Below are positions 7,226 to 17,000 of a stretch of 37,115 nucleotides of DNA, one piece after another. Below the pieces are notes generated by a model. That model was not told the origin of the DNA, did not search any database, and saw only the letters and a program-made list of their open reading frames with translations. Position 1 is the stretch's first letter. Every line of letters begins with the position of its first letter. The stretch is taken from positions 1 through 37,115 of the forward strand of contig CANIIC010000019.1 of the NCBI GenBank assembly GCA_947467395.1, given 5' to 3'. The translations under genes were made by a program, and so were the position numbers. The stretch is from Bryobacterales bacterium (lineage in GTDB: Bacteria > Acidobacteriota > Terriglobia > Bryobacterales > Bryobacteraceae).

Positions 7226-9679
7226 CTAGCGGCTAGCGACCTGCGTGGTCGCCTCGGCGCGATTCATCTGGAACGGCTGGCTTTCAACAATGCCCAGGAT
7301 CAACTCTGAGAAGCGGTTGCCCTTGGCGGCAGCACGCGCAACCACACCGCGTGCGACAGGAATATCGGCCGGTTCAATGCCCCGGGCCAAAGCGTACACC
7401 ATCAAGCGCTCTGTCAGCGCCTGAACAAAACGCGGCGAGTAGCGCATCAACTGCTTGCGCAATTCCGCGCTGCCGTCGAACTTGCCACCGTCCACTAACT
7501 GGCCGGTGAAGTCGAGCTTGATCGGTCCATCCGACGTGCGATAGCGGCCGATGGCGTCGAAGTTCTCCATGGCGAAGCCCATCGGGTCCATCATCTTGTG
7601 GCAGGACGCGCAGGACGGATTCGCACGATGCTGTTCCATCTGGTCGCGCATGGTCTGGATCTGCACGGCACCGGCGTTGGAGTCCGACTTTAAAGCCGGA
7701 ACATTTGGCGGAGGCGTGGGCGGCTGCATCCCGAATACGTTGATCAGGATCCACTTGCCGCGCTGCACCGGCGAAGTGCGGTTGGCGTAAGATGTCGCGG
7801 TGAGAATCGCACCCTTGCCCAGCAAACCGCGGCGGATATCGAACTCCGGCCCCAACTGGACCTTACGGAAGCGGCTGCCGGAAATGTTCGGGATTCCATA
7901 GTGGCGCGCCAGACGATCGTTGACGAAGGTATAGTCGGCGTCGAGGAACTCCACCACATTGCGGTTCTCTTTGAGGATGCTTTCAAAGAACATCTCAGCT
8001 TCAGTCTTGAAGGCCTGACGCAGGTTGTCATCGAAGTCCGGGTAGAGATCACCGATCGGCGCGAACCCATTCAGGTTGCGAAGCTGCAGCCACTGGCCGG
8101 CGAAGTTCACCGTGAAGTTGTGCGACTTGGGGTCGGCCAGCAGACGCGATACCTGCGCCGAGAGATTCGCGCGGAGCTTGCCTTGCGTCGCCAGGTTGAT
8201 CAGTTCCGAATCCGGCGGAGCGCTCCACAGGAAGAAGGACAGGCGCGAGGCCAGTTCCAGTTCATTCACGCGGTAAGGCTGGCTGGGCTTCACATTGGCC
8301 GGAACCTTCTCGGTGCGGTAGATGAATTCAGGATCGGACAGCACCATCTGGAGGGCTCGCTCGATGCCGTCTTCAAAATCACCATCGTTTTTGCCTGCCT
8401 GATACAGGTTCAGCAGGCGTTCCAGATCGGTTCCGTTGGACGGACGGCGAAACGCGCGCGTCGACAACGAAGAGAGGATCTTCTTCGCGCAGGGCAGTTC
8501 GTCGGCGGCGTTGGCCGGCTTGCAGACCAGGATCTTGTCACGGCTGGGGCTGCTGCCCGCACGCTTGCCTTCAAAGGGACCGGCCACGCTGACCGAGTTG
8601 ACGTGGGTGAAGAAGTTGAAGCCTTGAACGCCTTGCGTCAGAGACGTGCGTTCCCAGTGCTTATTGAAATCGTCGTTCGGAATCGCCGTCTTGGAGATGA
8701 AGGCGGCTTCCACCACGTGCGGGCCAGCCGTGACGTGGACTTTGGTCGGATGACGATCCGCCGCGGTACCACCGCCCTGCGGCGTGTCCTTCTGGAGGTC
8801 GTAGAGGCGAACGCGCTTGCCGTCCAGCGACATGTCCACGAACTCGCCTGCCAGCTGCCCGACCACGCCGCCGGCATTTGCGCGGACCAGCGTGAAGTCG
8901 AATTGATAGTCGCCGTCGGCCGGGAAATAGTGGGTGACCTTCAGCCCGCCGCGCGAGCCGAACATCATCCCGTCCATGCGGTTCACCTGCGAATAGTCGG
9001 AAGGAGCCAGGTAGACCTTCTGTTGAATGTCGGTGCCATGGCCCAGTGCAGCCCGGCTAATCTTGGCAGCGGCGGCAACGTAGGCTTCCACCAGCGCGGG
9101 AGAAGAGGTCAGCGCGCCGGCGTTGTTGTCGAAGCCGAACACGGCGTCGTCGACAGGCAGCAGTGCAGCCGGATCCACCTCTACTAAAGTCAGGTCGCGG
9201 ACAGCGTTCGCGTACTCACTGCGATTCAGGCGATGCACGCCCGGCGGCGTCAGGTTCGGATTCGCCGCAGCAACCCGGTCCAGTTCGCGCTCCATGGCCC
9301 CAGCCATGGAATCAAATGTCTTGGCATCGGGCCGCGGCATGCCGACCGGAGGCATCATGCCGGCGCGCAGTTTGGTGACCAGCTTCTCGCCGAGTTCAGC
9401 GTTCTGCCCGATCTTCGTCAGGTCCACATGGGCCAAGCTCAGACTCCCGGCCTTGGCGGTGTCGTTGTGACAGCCCACACAGTAGCGCGTCATGGTAGCG
9501 TTGTGCGCCGCCAGATCCGCACTCGCGGAGGCCTTCCCCTTGGCGGTCGTGGCCTTGGCCGTTGTAGCCGTGGCTTTGGCCGGAGTAACCGTGGCTTTGT
9601 TGCTCGATTGAGCCCACAGAACCGACCCAACTGTAAGCGTGGCGGCGGAGGCCGCTACTAAGGATAAAGTCCGTTTCAT
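7226..9679 (-). CDS. DUF1592/DUF1588/DUF1595-type multidomain c-type cytochrome (PSD family)
   Basis: An 817-residue secreted protein. In order: signal peptide (to about residue 23), Ala/Thr/Lys low-complexity linker (about 25-55), an N-terminal haem site C67-C70-H71 (YCVGCHND), a DUF1587-like segment (VHRLNRSEYANAVRDL), a beta-rich carbohydrate-module-like insert, then the DUF1595/1592/1588/1585 region. The last contains a second haem motif, PSCASCHKMMDPMGFAMENF, near residue 690. The ATG at 9679 has GGAA 5 nt upstream; an in-frame extension upstream lacks a signal peptide and is rejected. These proteins are common in Planctomycetes, Verrucomicrobia and Acidobacteria, are predicted periplasmic redox enzymes or carriers, and lack an established substrate. 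It is the first gene of the operon. Confidence 0.92.
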   Translation of the reverse strand: MKRTLSLVAASAATLTVGSVLWAQSSNKATVTPAKATATTAKATTAKGKASASADLAAHNATMTRYCVGCHNDTAKAGSLSLAHVDLTKIGQNAELGEKLVTKLRAGMMPPVGMPRPDAKTFDSMAGAMERELDRVAAANPNLTPPGVHRLNRSEYANAVRDLTLVEVDPAALLPVDDAVFGFDNNAGALTSSPALVEAYVAAAAKISRAALGHGTDIQQKVYLAPSDYSQVNRMDGMMFGSRGGLKVTHYFPADGDYQFDFTLVRANAGGVVGQLAGEFVDMSLDGKRVRLYDLQKDTPQGGGTAADRHPTKVHVTAGPHVVEAAFISKTAIPNDDFNKHWERTSLTQGVQGFNFFTHVNSVSVAGPFEGKRAGSSPSRDKILVCKPANAADELPCAKKILSSLSTRAFRRPSNGTDLERLLNLYQAGKNDGDFEDGIERALQMVLSDPEFIYRTEKVPANVKPSQPYRVNELELASRLSFFLWSAPPDSELINLATQGKLRANLSAQVSRLLADPKSHNFTVNFAGQWLQLRNLNGFAPIGDLYPDFDDNLRQAFKTEAEMFFESILKENRNVVEFLDADYTFVNDRLARHYGIPNISGSRFRKVQLGPEFDIRRGLLGKGAILTATSYANRTSPVQRGKWILINVFGMQPPTPPPNVPALKSDSNAGAVQIQTMRDQMEQHRANPSCASCHKMMDPMGFAMENFDAIGRYRTSDGPIKLDFTGQLVDGGKFDGSAELRKQLMRYSPRFVQALTERLMVYALARGIEPADIPVARGVVARAAAKGNRFSELILGIVESQPFQMNRAEATTQVASR
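9536..9602 (-). repeat. Imperfect short tandem repeat encoding the Ala/Thr/Lys linker of the DUF1592 protein
   Basis: The plus strand shows repeats around GTGGCCTTGGCC and CCGTGGCTTTG, encoding an AKATATTAKATTAKGK-like linker between the signal peptide and the first haem domain. Such a tract could change length by slippage and would keep the cytochrome head away from its anchor. Confidence 0.5.
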
Positions 9680-10370
9680 TCTTCCGTTCCGGTTTGACTC
9701 AAAATTGACAGAATTTGGGCCTCTGTTAGTGTGCACTCCCGAAACGTCGGCGTCAAGCCCAACGCGCTGATTCGGTAGGACTTCCGAATGGCACAGAGGG
9801 CCCCCATTGCCGACCATCTGAGTCCGAGATTGCGACTAGGACGCACGAAGCCCCAAGAGTGTTCCGGGTTTCTCTGCTCCCTTCGCGTGGACAGCGGTCC
9901 TGAGTAACGGGACGATTCTGAGTAAGCGCCCATCCTCTGGTCCTAGATGGTGATACCGAGAGGGAAACCTCCGCCCTAGGGAACCCGCAAACTTTAGGAC
10001 TATGCAGTTCTAAAAAGCAACCCCTACACCGACACCCACAACCCCGCCAAATCAACGCAACGGCGAGCAGTACCCACCCCGGTCAGCCCAATCACCGACA
10101 CGCCAAACGCGGGCGATCTGGATATCTCTAGGGTTCTGCAGTTAGCGCATCCGCACCAGCGGAAAATCGCATGAACGTTCGCTGGTTCAGTACTTTACGC
10201 GTGCATGGCCAGTAATTAACCTGCGTTTGGGGCAAGACAAATCTTACACACTCATAGCCGCCCCTCTTAAATCGGAGATACAATTTTGAACTCCTTAAAT
10301 TAGCAGTCTTTTTGAGAAGCCCCACGACTGGTAGCCTGCTGCGTACTCCTGGTGCCTACCTCTGATGTTG
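9680..10370. other. Intergenic region upstream of the DUF1592 operon
   Basis: About 690 bp with no convincing gene: the open frames here are short, unlike any protein family, and lack good ribosome sites. It must contain the promoter of the leftward operon starting at 9679, but I see no strong sigma-70 pair; TTGACG at 9751-9756 (minus strand) lacks a good partner box. The rightmost part borders a decayed gene. Confidence 0.5.
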
Positions 10371-10379
10371 CAGCAGGCT
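10333..10379. repeat. 10-bp perfect inverted repeat at the left edge of the decayed gene
   Basis: AGCCTGCTGC (10333-10342) and GCAGCAGGCT (10370-10379) are perfect inverted copies separated by 27 nt. They lie exactly where recognisable DNRLRE sequence begins, so this could be a scar of rearrangement, an old regulatory hairpin, or chance. Confidence 0.4.
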
Positions 10380-11200
10380 TCACGTCCGCCGACGCTTATG
10401 TCGCGGAACAGACCGGAAACGGAAACGCTGCAGGGTGAACTTAGAGGCCGACAGCAAACTGCTGATTGGCGACGGAAAGACCTCGCTGGTGCGGTTCGAC
10501 CTGGCCGCGCTGCCTGCCAACATGCTCCCCCGGTGACAAACACCTAGTTGGAAAAGCGACGTAACGCTCAACACGCGGCCGTCGAGCGACTCGGCGATGT
10601 GGCAGAGGGCGGTCCAGAAGGCCGATGCTTTCTATTCCGTGGACGTGACGACGCAGGTCCAGCAGTGGCTGAGCGGGCAGAACGACAGGTTGCAATTGAC
10701 GTCGGTAGACGGAAGCTTTTCGCTCGACGCCAAGGAAAGCCAGCGCAATGTCGTATACCTGGAGATCGTGATCGATTCGGCAACGGTGTCGAAGTCGGCC
10801 GCAAGCCGTAGCGCGGACGAAATCGCCGCTGCTGACCGGAAAGGCGATAAGGGTGACAAGGGCGACCGTGGTGAGGCCGGCAGTCCCGGTGCTCAGGGTC
10901 CGCAGGGCGAGCGTGATCAGTCGGGCATCCTGATGGTCTACGACATCTACGGACAGGCCAACCCGACCACTCACCTGGCGACCGGCGCACTGAAGCTGCA
11001 CGAAGGTAAGGCGGTGGTGAATTTGATGTACCAGTCGCGCTTCTCCAGCACAACCAGCTTCGTCTGCACCACGAATCAGGTCAGCGGGCATGAAGCTCTC
11101 CGCGTCGAGAACTCCAACGAGATCGGCTACGAAGCCGAACCCCAAACTCCGCACAAAGTTAGATTCCGATTTCAGACGAGGGAATCCGTAAGCGGTTCCC
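10372..11200 (+). pseudogene. Decayed DNRLRE-domain / collagen-like surface protein gene
   Basis: Pieces of one protein are spread over several frames. SADAYVAEQTGNGNAAG ends in a stop near 10434. LEADSKLLIGDGKTSLVRFD plus LAALPAN continues in another frame and stops near 10536. KSDVTLNTRPSS and then ADAFYSVDVTTQVQQWLSGQ, a G-x-y collagen-like run (KGDKGDKGDRGEAGSPGAQG) and a C-terminal domain (about 10920-11200) follow in a third. This is the usual order of acidobacterial DNRLRE-collagen proteins. Conserved segments between the fragments are missing, indicating internal deletion plus frameshifts. No signal peptide or start codon survives. An intact shorter protein from about 10597 is possible, but it would lack export signals and half the fold. 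Confidence 0.75.
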
Positions 11201-11472
11201 TCGCAGAGGCTCATGACAGGCAAATCCTCACGGTTGTAACGTGGATCGAAGCAGGCCGCACAACTGGCGGAACGGGCAAGAGGGAAGGGTCTGAGCCCGG
11301 ACACCATCTACGCATGAGAAGCGAAGTTCGGCGGCCTGGAGTCAAACAGCTCCACAACGGTCTCGATTCCGAGTTCGGACAGCAGCGGCAAACAGCCCCG
11401 CTACTTAGATTGCAGACTTAGGTGAGATGGTGGGCGCAGGATGGGGGCAGGTCATGCCCAACGATGCTTCAG
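11201..11472. other. Short intergenic region after the decayed gene
   Basis: The frame of the decayed gene runs on to 11421, but the sequence no longer looks like protein of that family. Apart from a small inverted repeat at 11177-11203 on its left edge I see nothing functional. The leftward SBP-like gene ends at 11473, and no clear terminator is visible. Confidence 0.4.
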
Positions 11473-12267
11473 CTACTGACGCACCAGCGCCGAGATCCCG
11501 CCCTTGTAGTAAGACTCGGAGAACAGTACAGACTTCTTGCGCTCCTCGGTGATCGTGATACAGGCACCGATGAGGTCGACCTTGCCCGCAATCAGTGCTG
11601 GAATGAGGGCGCCGAAATCCAACTGGACGATCTCGAGGCGCTTGTTGAGCCGTGCCGCGACCCGAGCGGCCAATTCAACATCTAAACCAACCACCGCCCG
11701 TGTCCCGTCCACGAACGAGAATGGCTCCGTTACAGGCGCGGTGCCGAAACGCAGTACACCAGCGCTCCCATCGGCCGCTAAAATCGCGGGCATGGGGCCA
11801 GGGGCTCCCTGTTTCGGCAACCAGCGATCCAGCATCTGCTCGTAGCGGCCGTCAGCTCGCGCGTCGCGAACCACTCCGTCGATGGCCTCCTTGATCGTCA
11901 CATCTCCCAGTCTCATGGCGAACCCGTATTCGTCGACCGTGATGGGGGTAGGCAGGACAGTCAAGCCGGGGTTCTTGCCGGCGATATTGCGGAGGATCGG
12001 CTCATCATAGGCCGCAGCATCGGCTTTACCGGCTTTTACTGCCATCGCGGCATCCAGCACGGAATTAAAGTATTGAAACTTCGCATCCGGAAATTTCGAA
12101 GATACCAGCTTGTCGGCAACCGTCCCGGTCGGCACGGCGAACTCCTTACCGCTTAGCTGCTCCAGGGTTGTGATCGTGATCCGCTGACCACAGGACGCAA
12201 CCAATAGTGCACAGAGCAGGAGGCCTGCTAAAGAAAAAATAGAGTACAAACGTGTCTTGCGGAACAT
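11473..12267 (-). CDS. Lipoprotein with circularly permuted SBP_bac_3 (amino-acid-binding) domain
   Basis: A 264-residue lipoprotein (lipobox LLVASC, lipid Cys C26). The two lobes of a family 3 solute-binding protein are present in swapped order. Residues about 35-152 match the normally C-terminal lobe (LSGKEFAVPTGT, AMAVKAGKADAAAYDE, then a DGRYEQMLDRWL end). Residues about 168-264 match the normally N-terminal lobe (VLRFGTAPVTEPFSFV, GLDVELA, FGALIPALIAGKVDLI, TEERKKSVLFSESYY). The Arg of TEERKK aligns with the ligand-carboxylate Arg of HisJ-type proteins. The ATG at 12267 (GAGGT upstream) is preferred over one at 12306, which lacks a ribosome site. It follows the STAS-kinase gene by 75 nt, so the two are probably cotranscribed. 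Likely role: periplasmic amino-acid capture or sensing with the transporter encoded divergently. Confidence 0.88.
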   Translation of the reverse strand: MFRKTRLYSIFSLAGLLLCALLVASCGQRITITTLEQLSGKEFAVPTGTVADKLVSSKFPDAKFQYFNSVLDAAMAVKAGKADAAAYDEPILRNIAGKNPGLTVLPTPITVDEYGFAMRLGDVTIKEAIDGVVRDARADGRYEQMLDRWLPKQGAPGPMPAILAADGSAGVLRFGTAPVTEPFSFVDGTRAVVGLDVELAARVAARLNKRLEIVQLDFGALIPALIAGKVDLIGACITITEERKKSVLFSESYYKGGISALVRQ

Positions 12268-12342
12268 TCGGGCAACCTCGTCGTGAGAATAGCAGGATCG
12301 GTTCATTCAGCCGCTAGGTCTTCAAGCTGCGGCACGGCCACC

Positions 12343-13479
12343 TCACTCTTCTCTCATCCTCGGCAAAATTGTATCCTGCAGCATGCGGATAGAGGCAGCT
12401 CGCAGTAGGGGCAAGAAGGTAATCGAGAAGATAAGCCGCAAAGAGGCTAAGAAGTAACGGTTGTTCCTGAACAAGTCGTGCTCTTCCTCGCTTCGGTCCG
12501 CGAAGTAATGTTTTTCGAAACAATTCCAAAACTCGAGCCCTACGTCCGCGGGTATCCGCGTTGCAAGCATGCTTATGCCGAGTTCTGGTAACCCGTAAAT
12601 AAAGTAGAGCAATCCAATGTCAAACAGGTAGCTTCCGATGGAAAAATCGCCCATGTCGATAATCACGGGCTCACCTTTGCGGATCATGACGTTGCTTGTG
12701 TGTAAGTCGAAATGAACGCAGGTGGCTGCATCCGGGAGGGTCTCAAGTTTGTCCGCAAGAAGTTGAATATCCGAGTCGGCGAGGTAGCCTTGCATCTTTT
12801 GCAAATAGCCCCGGAAGCTAGTTTTGAGGTTGGGAAGAACTGATGGATCTCCCTCGGCTGCATGAATGGTCTTGGCGATGTCTGAAAGCGTCTTGGCATA
12901 GCGGTCTACGTTGCTGACGTCGTTTCGGATGAGGCCACTTAAAAGTTCGGCGTCTAACATTTCATAGACAATTCCACTACGGGAGCCACACGCTACGAGG
13001 TCGTACGAAATTGCCGTTGGGATACCCATCACAAACGCTGCGCGTGCGTACTGTTTTTCACGCTCGGCAGTCTCTTGATCCACACCCTCTCGGTACAGTT
13101 TGACCACAGTCTCTGGATCGAGACGATAACATTCCCCACAGACGCCTGCTGACAGCAATTCGACACCGTCTATAGAAATCTCACGCAGCTTCTTCTTGAT
13201 GGTGATGATTTGGGAGAGACCAGTCAGGTCGAATATGCTGACGATCTCCGGTGGGACATTCGCCGCGAGCATGCTCCCCTGCGCTTGGAGCATGCTCTTG
13301 TGCGCCATCAGTACTGTCCGGATACCGGCGCTGGACAAGTAAGTGCAATTCCGGAAATCCAGGATGAGGTGGCGCACACCTTCCAGCTTCAGCTGATCTT
13401 CGACCAAAACTGTAGTCTCCGCATTTAGCTTGGGAGGTAGTATGAACGTAAACGCGCCCGCAGATTGCTCGAAGGACAT
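12343..13479 (-). CDS. STAS domain fused to aminoglycoside-phosphotransferase-like kinase
   Basis: A 378-residue cytoplasmic fusion. Residues 1-105 form an anti-anti-sigma-type STAS domain (HLILDFRNCTYLSSAGIRTV); S50, in the position after the usual Asp, is the probable phospho-acceptor. Residues about 110-378 resemble APH/choline-kinase folds: K127 in VVKLYR, the catalytic loop H256-F-D258-LHTSN263 and the metal-binding D275 in VIIDMGD are all present, so it should be an active kinase. It resembles the paralogous family TIGR02172, whose substrate is unknown. The ATG at 13479 (GAGAG upstream) begins directly at the STAS domain. The adjacent lipoprotein gene and the divergent ABC importer suggest it regulates or responds to that transporter. 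Confidence 0.88.
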   Translation of the reverse strand: MSFEQSAGAFTFILPPKLNAETTVLVEDQLKLEGVRHLILDFRNCTYLSSAGIRTVLMAHKSMLQAQGSMLAANVPPEIVSIFDLTGLSQIITIKKKLREISIDGVELLSAGVCGECYRLDPETVVKLYREGVDQETAEREKQYARAAFVMGIPTAISYDLVACGSRSGIVYEMLDAELLSGLIRNDVSNVDRYAKTLSDIAKTIHAAEGDPSVLPNLKTSFRGYLQKMQGYLADSDIQLLADKLETLPDAATCVHFDLHTSNVMIRKGEPVIIDMGDFSIGSYLFDIGLLYFIYGLPELGISMLATRIPADVGLEFWNCFEKHYFADRSEEEHDLFRNNRYFLASLRLIFSITFLPLLRAASIRMLQDTILPRMREE

Positions 13480-14001
13480 TTTGAAGATTCTCTCTAAGGT
13501 TGGGGAAACGGTTGCTTTCAAATGGACTCGGCGTGGCAACCTGCCGGTCTTCAGAGTACACGGGATTGTTTCGGATCGACTCCAACCGTAAGGATTTAAC
13601 AGTTCCTCTCCTGCCGCGGCGAATCCGTGCTTCCGACGCGCCGGGAAGCCACTAGCTGGCTGTACCGAGCAGCCAGATCACGCGCAAATCTGCTTGTCCC
13701 GATCAAAATCGGTTAACCGTCAGCCCTCCTTGCTTTTGGGTTCTTCAGTTGACGAAACCAACGTCTGGATGGTCCCCTCTAATAGGCCGCTCGGTGTCGT
13801 ACGGCCGCATCGCTGATGGGGAACAGTTGTTCGGCCGGACTGTTTTGTGCGCAAATCAATGGCCCGCCGGAGTGCTCCACGCCGGCGGAATCGATTAATA
13901 CCGGCCAGTCGATTGCTCGAGTCATCCGGCTAGGTAGTAACCTGGGTACCGAGAGCAGGCCGTTTCTGCATTCAGATTCACGGGAAAGAGAGTTTAGACA
14001 A
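13480..14001. promoter_or_regulatory. Divergent intergenic region between STAS-kinase and SBP-permease genes
   Basis: About 520 bp holding the promoters of both directions. No protein-coding frame is convincing. A perfect 10-bp palindrome CGGTTAACCG at 13710-13719 lies roughly mid-region and overlaps a second small inverted repeat (CCGAT/ATCGG, 13699-13712), making it a candidate operator. I could not identify confident -35/-10 pairs. Confidence 0.4.
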
Positions 14002-17000
14002 ATGCTCATGATGAAACGATTCAAGTCGGCTCTTCCCACGTGCGGTTTGTTGCTGGCGCTGACCTCCTGTGCCACTGCCCCGAATGCAGCCATTACGACA
14101 CTCGCCAGCGCCGAGCACGCCAAAATCGGCGTCATGACAGGATCCACCGGTGAAGTGTTCGCAAAGCAACGCTTCCCTGAAGCTCAGCTGAAGAGCTTCG
14201 ATGACATCATGGACGCGGTAGCGGCCATGAAAGCCGGTCAGCTGGATGGTCTCATCACCGCCACTTCGAGTGCGATTCAGATCGGCAAAACAAATCCGGA
14301 TCTCGGAATGTTGTCGGATGTCCTCACCCACGAGGATACGGCTATAGGCCTTCGCAAGGGTAATGATCAACTACTAGCATCCATCAATGAGATCATCGCC
14401 AGCCTCAAGAAGGACGGCACATTCGAGGATATGAAACGACGATGGTTCAAGCCCGACCTAAGCCCCTACGAAGAGCCTAGTATTGACATCCCATCCGAAG
14501 GGGAGCCTCTTCGCGTGGGGGTGAGTGCTACGCGCGAGCCATTCAACTTCGTCGACAAGGACGGCCGCGTCACCGGACATGATGGAGAACTAGCCCGGAT
14601 CTTTGCAAATCGGATGCATCGCCCTCTGGAATTCCTAAATATGAAGTTCTCGGCGCTCATCCCCGCGCTGCAATCTGGCAAGGTTGACCTGATTGTGACG
14701 GGCATGTCCGCCACAGAGGAGCGGAAGAAGTTCATCAATTTCTCCGAGCCGTATTTTGCCAATTCCCAGGTTCTGATGGTGAAGAGATCTGGCGACGCCC
14801 CGTCGGGCAATCCTGTACAACGCGATGAACTTTCGAGTCTTCCGCAGGTTGAGGGGAAGATTATTGCAGTCTTGTCAGGCTCAGCTGGGGATTTGGCGGC
14901 ACGTAGACACTTCCCCAAGGCCAACTTTCAGCCAATGGCCGCATCTGCTGATGCCGCGATCGCTGTCAAGACACGGAAGGTAGATGCATTTGTCTACGAC
15001 AAAAGTGTGCTTCTGAATATTGCCGCGAAGAATCCTGACCTTGTAATTTTAGAGGAACCCGTAGATAAGCTTGAGGTCGCCGCGGCGATCCGTAAAGAGA
15101 ATACCTCCTTACTGGCAGACATCAATGGTGTGCTGGAGGAACTCAAGAGCCGAGGCGCCCTAGAGCAGTTGCGGAAGAAATGGGTAGACTCGAACTACAC
15201 AGTTCCACCCAGGAAAGCCGCAAAAACGCAGACATCCGCCAAGGGGGTTCTGCGAATGGGAACGGCTGCTACGATTGAGCCATTTTCCTTTCAGGAAAAC
15301 GGAACTCTGACCGGTCTCGATATTGAACTGGCCGAGATGATTGGAGAGCGCCTCGGCAAGTCTGTCGAGTTGGTGGATATGAACTTCGAAGCGCTGATTC
15401 CGGCGCTGCAATCCAACAAGATCGACTTCGCCCTTTCGAATTTTAACGTCACGGAAGAGCGTAAGAAGCTGGTCCTTTTCTCGTCCCCATACATCAGCAA
15501 TGACATCTCCGCTTTGGTCCGGAAGTCGTCCCAATCCGCATCCACTGGGGACCCAGGGACTGCTTCCAGTGACGGGCACTCCAAATTGGTGTCTACCGCA
15601 GATCTTAAGGACAAGAAGATCGGCGTGCTGTTAGGTTCAGCGCATGATGCGTGGGCCGGCAAAAACTACCCCAATGCGACCATCCTGCAATACCGAACAT
15701 CGGCCGACGTGACTCTTGCCGTAAAAACGGGTAAGGTCGACGCGGCTATTTTTGACGAGGTGCCTCTTCGCGATGTGCTTCGCGACGATCCTTCGCTGGG
15801 AATGCTCGGAGAATCGTTATTTTCCTTCACCGTCGGAGCTGGATTCAATCGGGAAGCGACGGCGCTGTTGCAGCAGTTCAACGCCTTCCTCGCGGATATC
15901 AAGAGGAATGGAGTCTATGCCGAGATGGTCACGCGCTGGATCGAAAAACGGCAGAGCAGCATGCCCGCTTTCGATCAGACGAAAACAAGTGGATCGTTAG
16001 TTGTAGGCGTCACCGGCGGCGGCGCCCCCTTCAGCTTCGTCCAGGACAATCAGCTGATTGGATTTGACATCGAACTGGTCAAGCGCTTTGGCGCTTCGAT
16101 CGGCAAAGAAGTCAGGCTGTCGGACATGGAGTTCGGCAGTCTCATTGCAGCTGTGGCGACCAAGAAAGTCGATCTGATCGCTGCCTCGATTTACATCACG
16201 GAAGAACGAAAGAAGCAGATCAACTTCTCAGATCCGTACTACGAAATGGGCAATCGCGTGTTCGCTCTGAAAAGCAACATTGCGGCCTACTCCAACCAAA
16301 CAACGGCCCGCCCGGTCAAAGCATCTTTCCTTACTTCTTTGGCGAGCAGCTTCCGAAGCAATATTCTCGACGAGAATCGCTACTTGCTGCTTCTGGACGG
16401 CCTAAAGACTACGGTGATCCTGTCTATTCTGTCTACCGTATTTGGAACGGTGTTGGGTTCTGTGATCTGCTTCCTCCGGATGTCCTCATCACCCTGGTTA
16501 AATGTTCCGGCTCGGCTTTACATCACAATTCTTCGCGGCATGCCAGTCTTGGTGCTACTGATGCTGATCTTCTACGTGGTCTTTGCCTCGGTGGATATCA
16601 GTCCAATCCTCGTAGCAGTCATCGCATTTGGCATGAACTTTGGCGCCTACGCGTCTGAGATCTTCCGGACTGGCATTGAGGGTATCGACAAAGGCCAGAC
16701 CGAAGCAGGCATCGCAATGGGCTTCACCCCAGTGCAATCCTTCCTCTACATTGTCTTGCCGCAGACTGTCCAGCGCATCCTGCCTGTCTACAAGGGAGAG
16801 TTCATCTCGCTAGTCAAGATGACTTCTATCGTCGGCTACATCGCGGTACAGGACTTGACGAAGGCGAGCGACATTATTCGGAGCCGCACTTTTGATGCGT
16901 TCTTCCCCTTGATCATGGTGTCGGTGTTGTATTTCGCCATCTCCTGGATTCTCATGCAATTCCTTCAATACATAGAGCGCCAGACCGACCCAAAGTATAA

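Noticed and set aside
7901-9187. Plus-strand open frame of about 428 codons
   Set aside because: Antisense to the DUF1592-type cytochrome gene; no recognisable domains.
9728-9756. Promoter for the DUF1592 operon with TTGACG as -35
   Set aside because: At 17-bp spacing the partner is CACACT, only 3 of 6 matches; not convincing.
9680-9817. 46-residue N-terminal extension of the DUF1592 protein
   Set aside because: A signal peptide and ribosome site begin at 9679, and the extension lacks any family similarity.
11177-11203. Inverted repeat CGAGGGAA/TTCCCTCG as a terminator
   Set aside because: 8-bp stem with an 11-nt loop, no T-tract, located in decayed sequence; chance is likely.
13816-14001. 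N-terminal extension of the SBP-permease protein
   Set aside because: The in-frame extension precedes a good ribosome site and a lipoprotein signal beginning at 14002; it would hide the signal.
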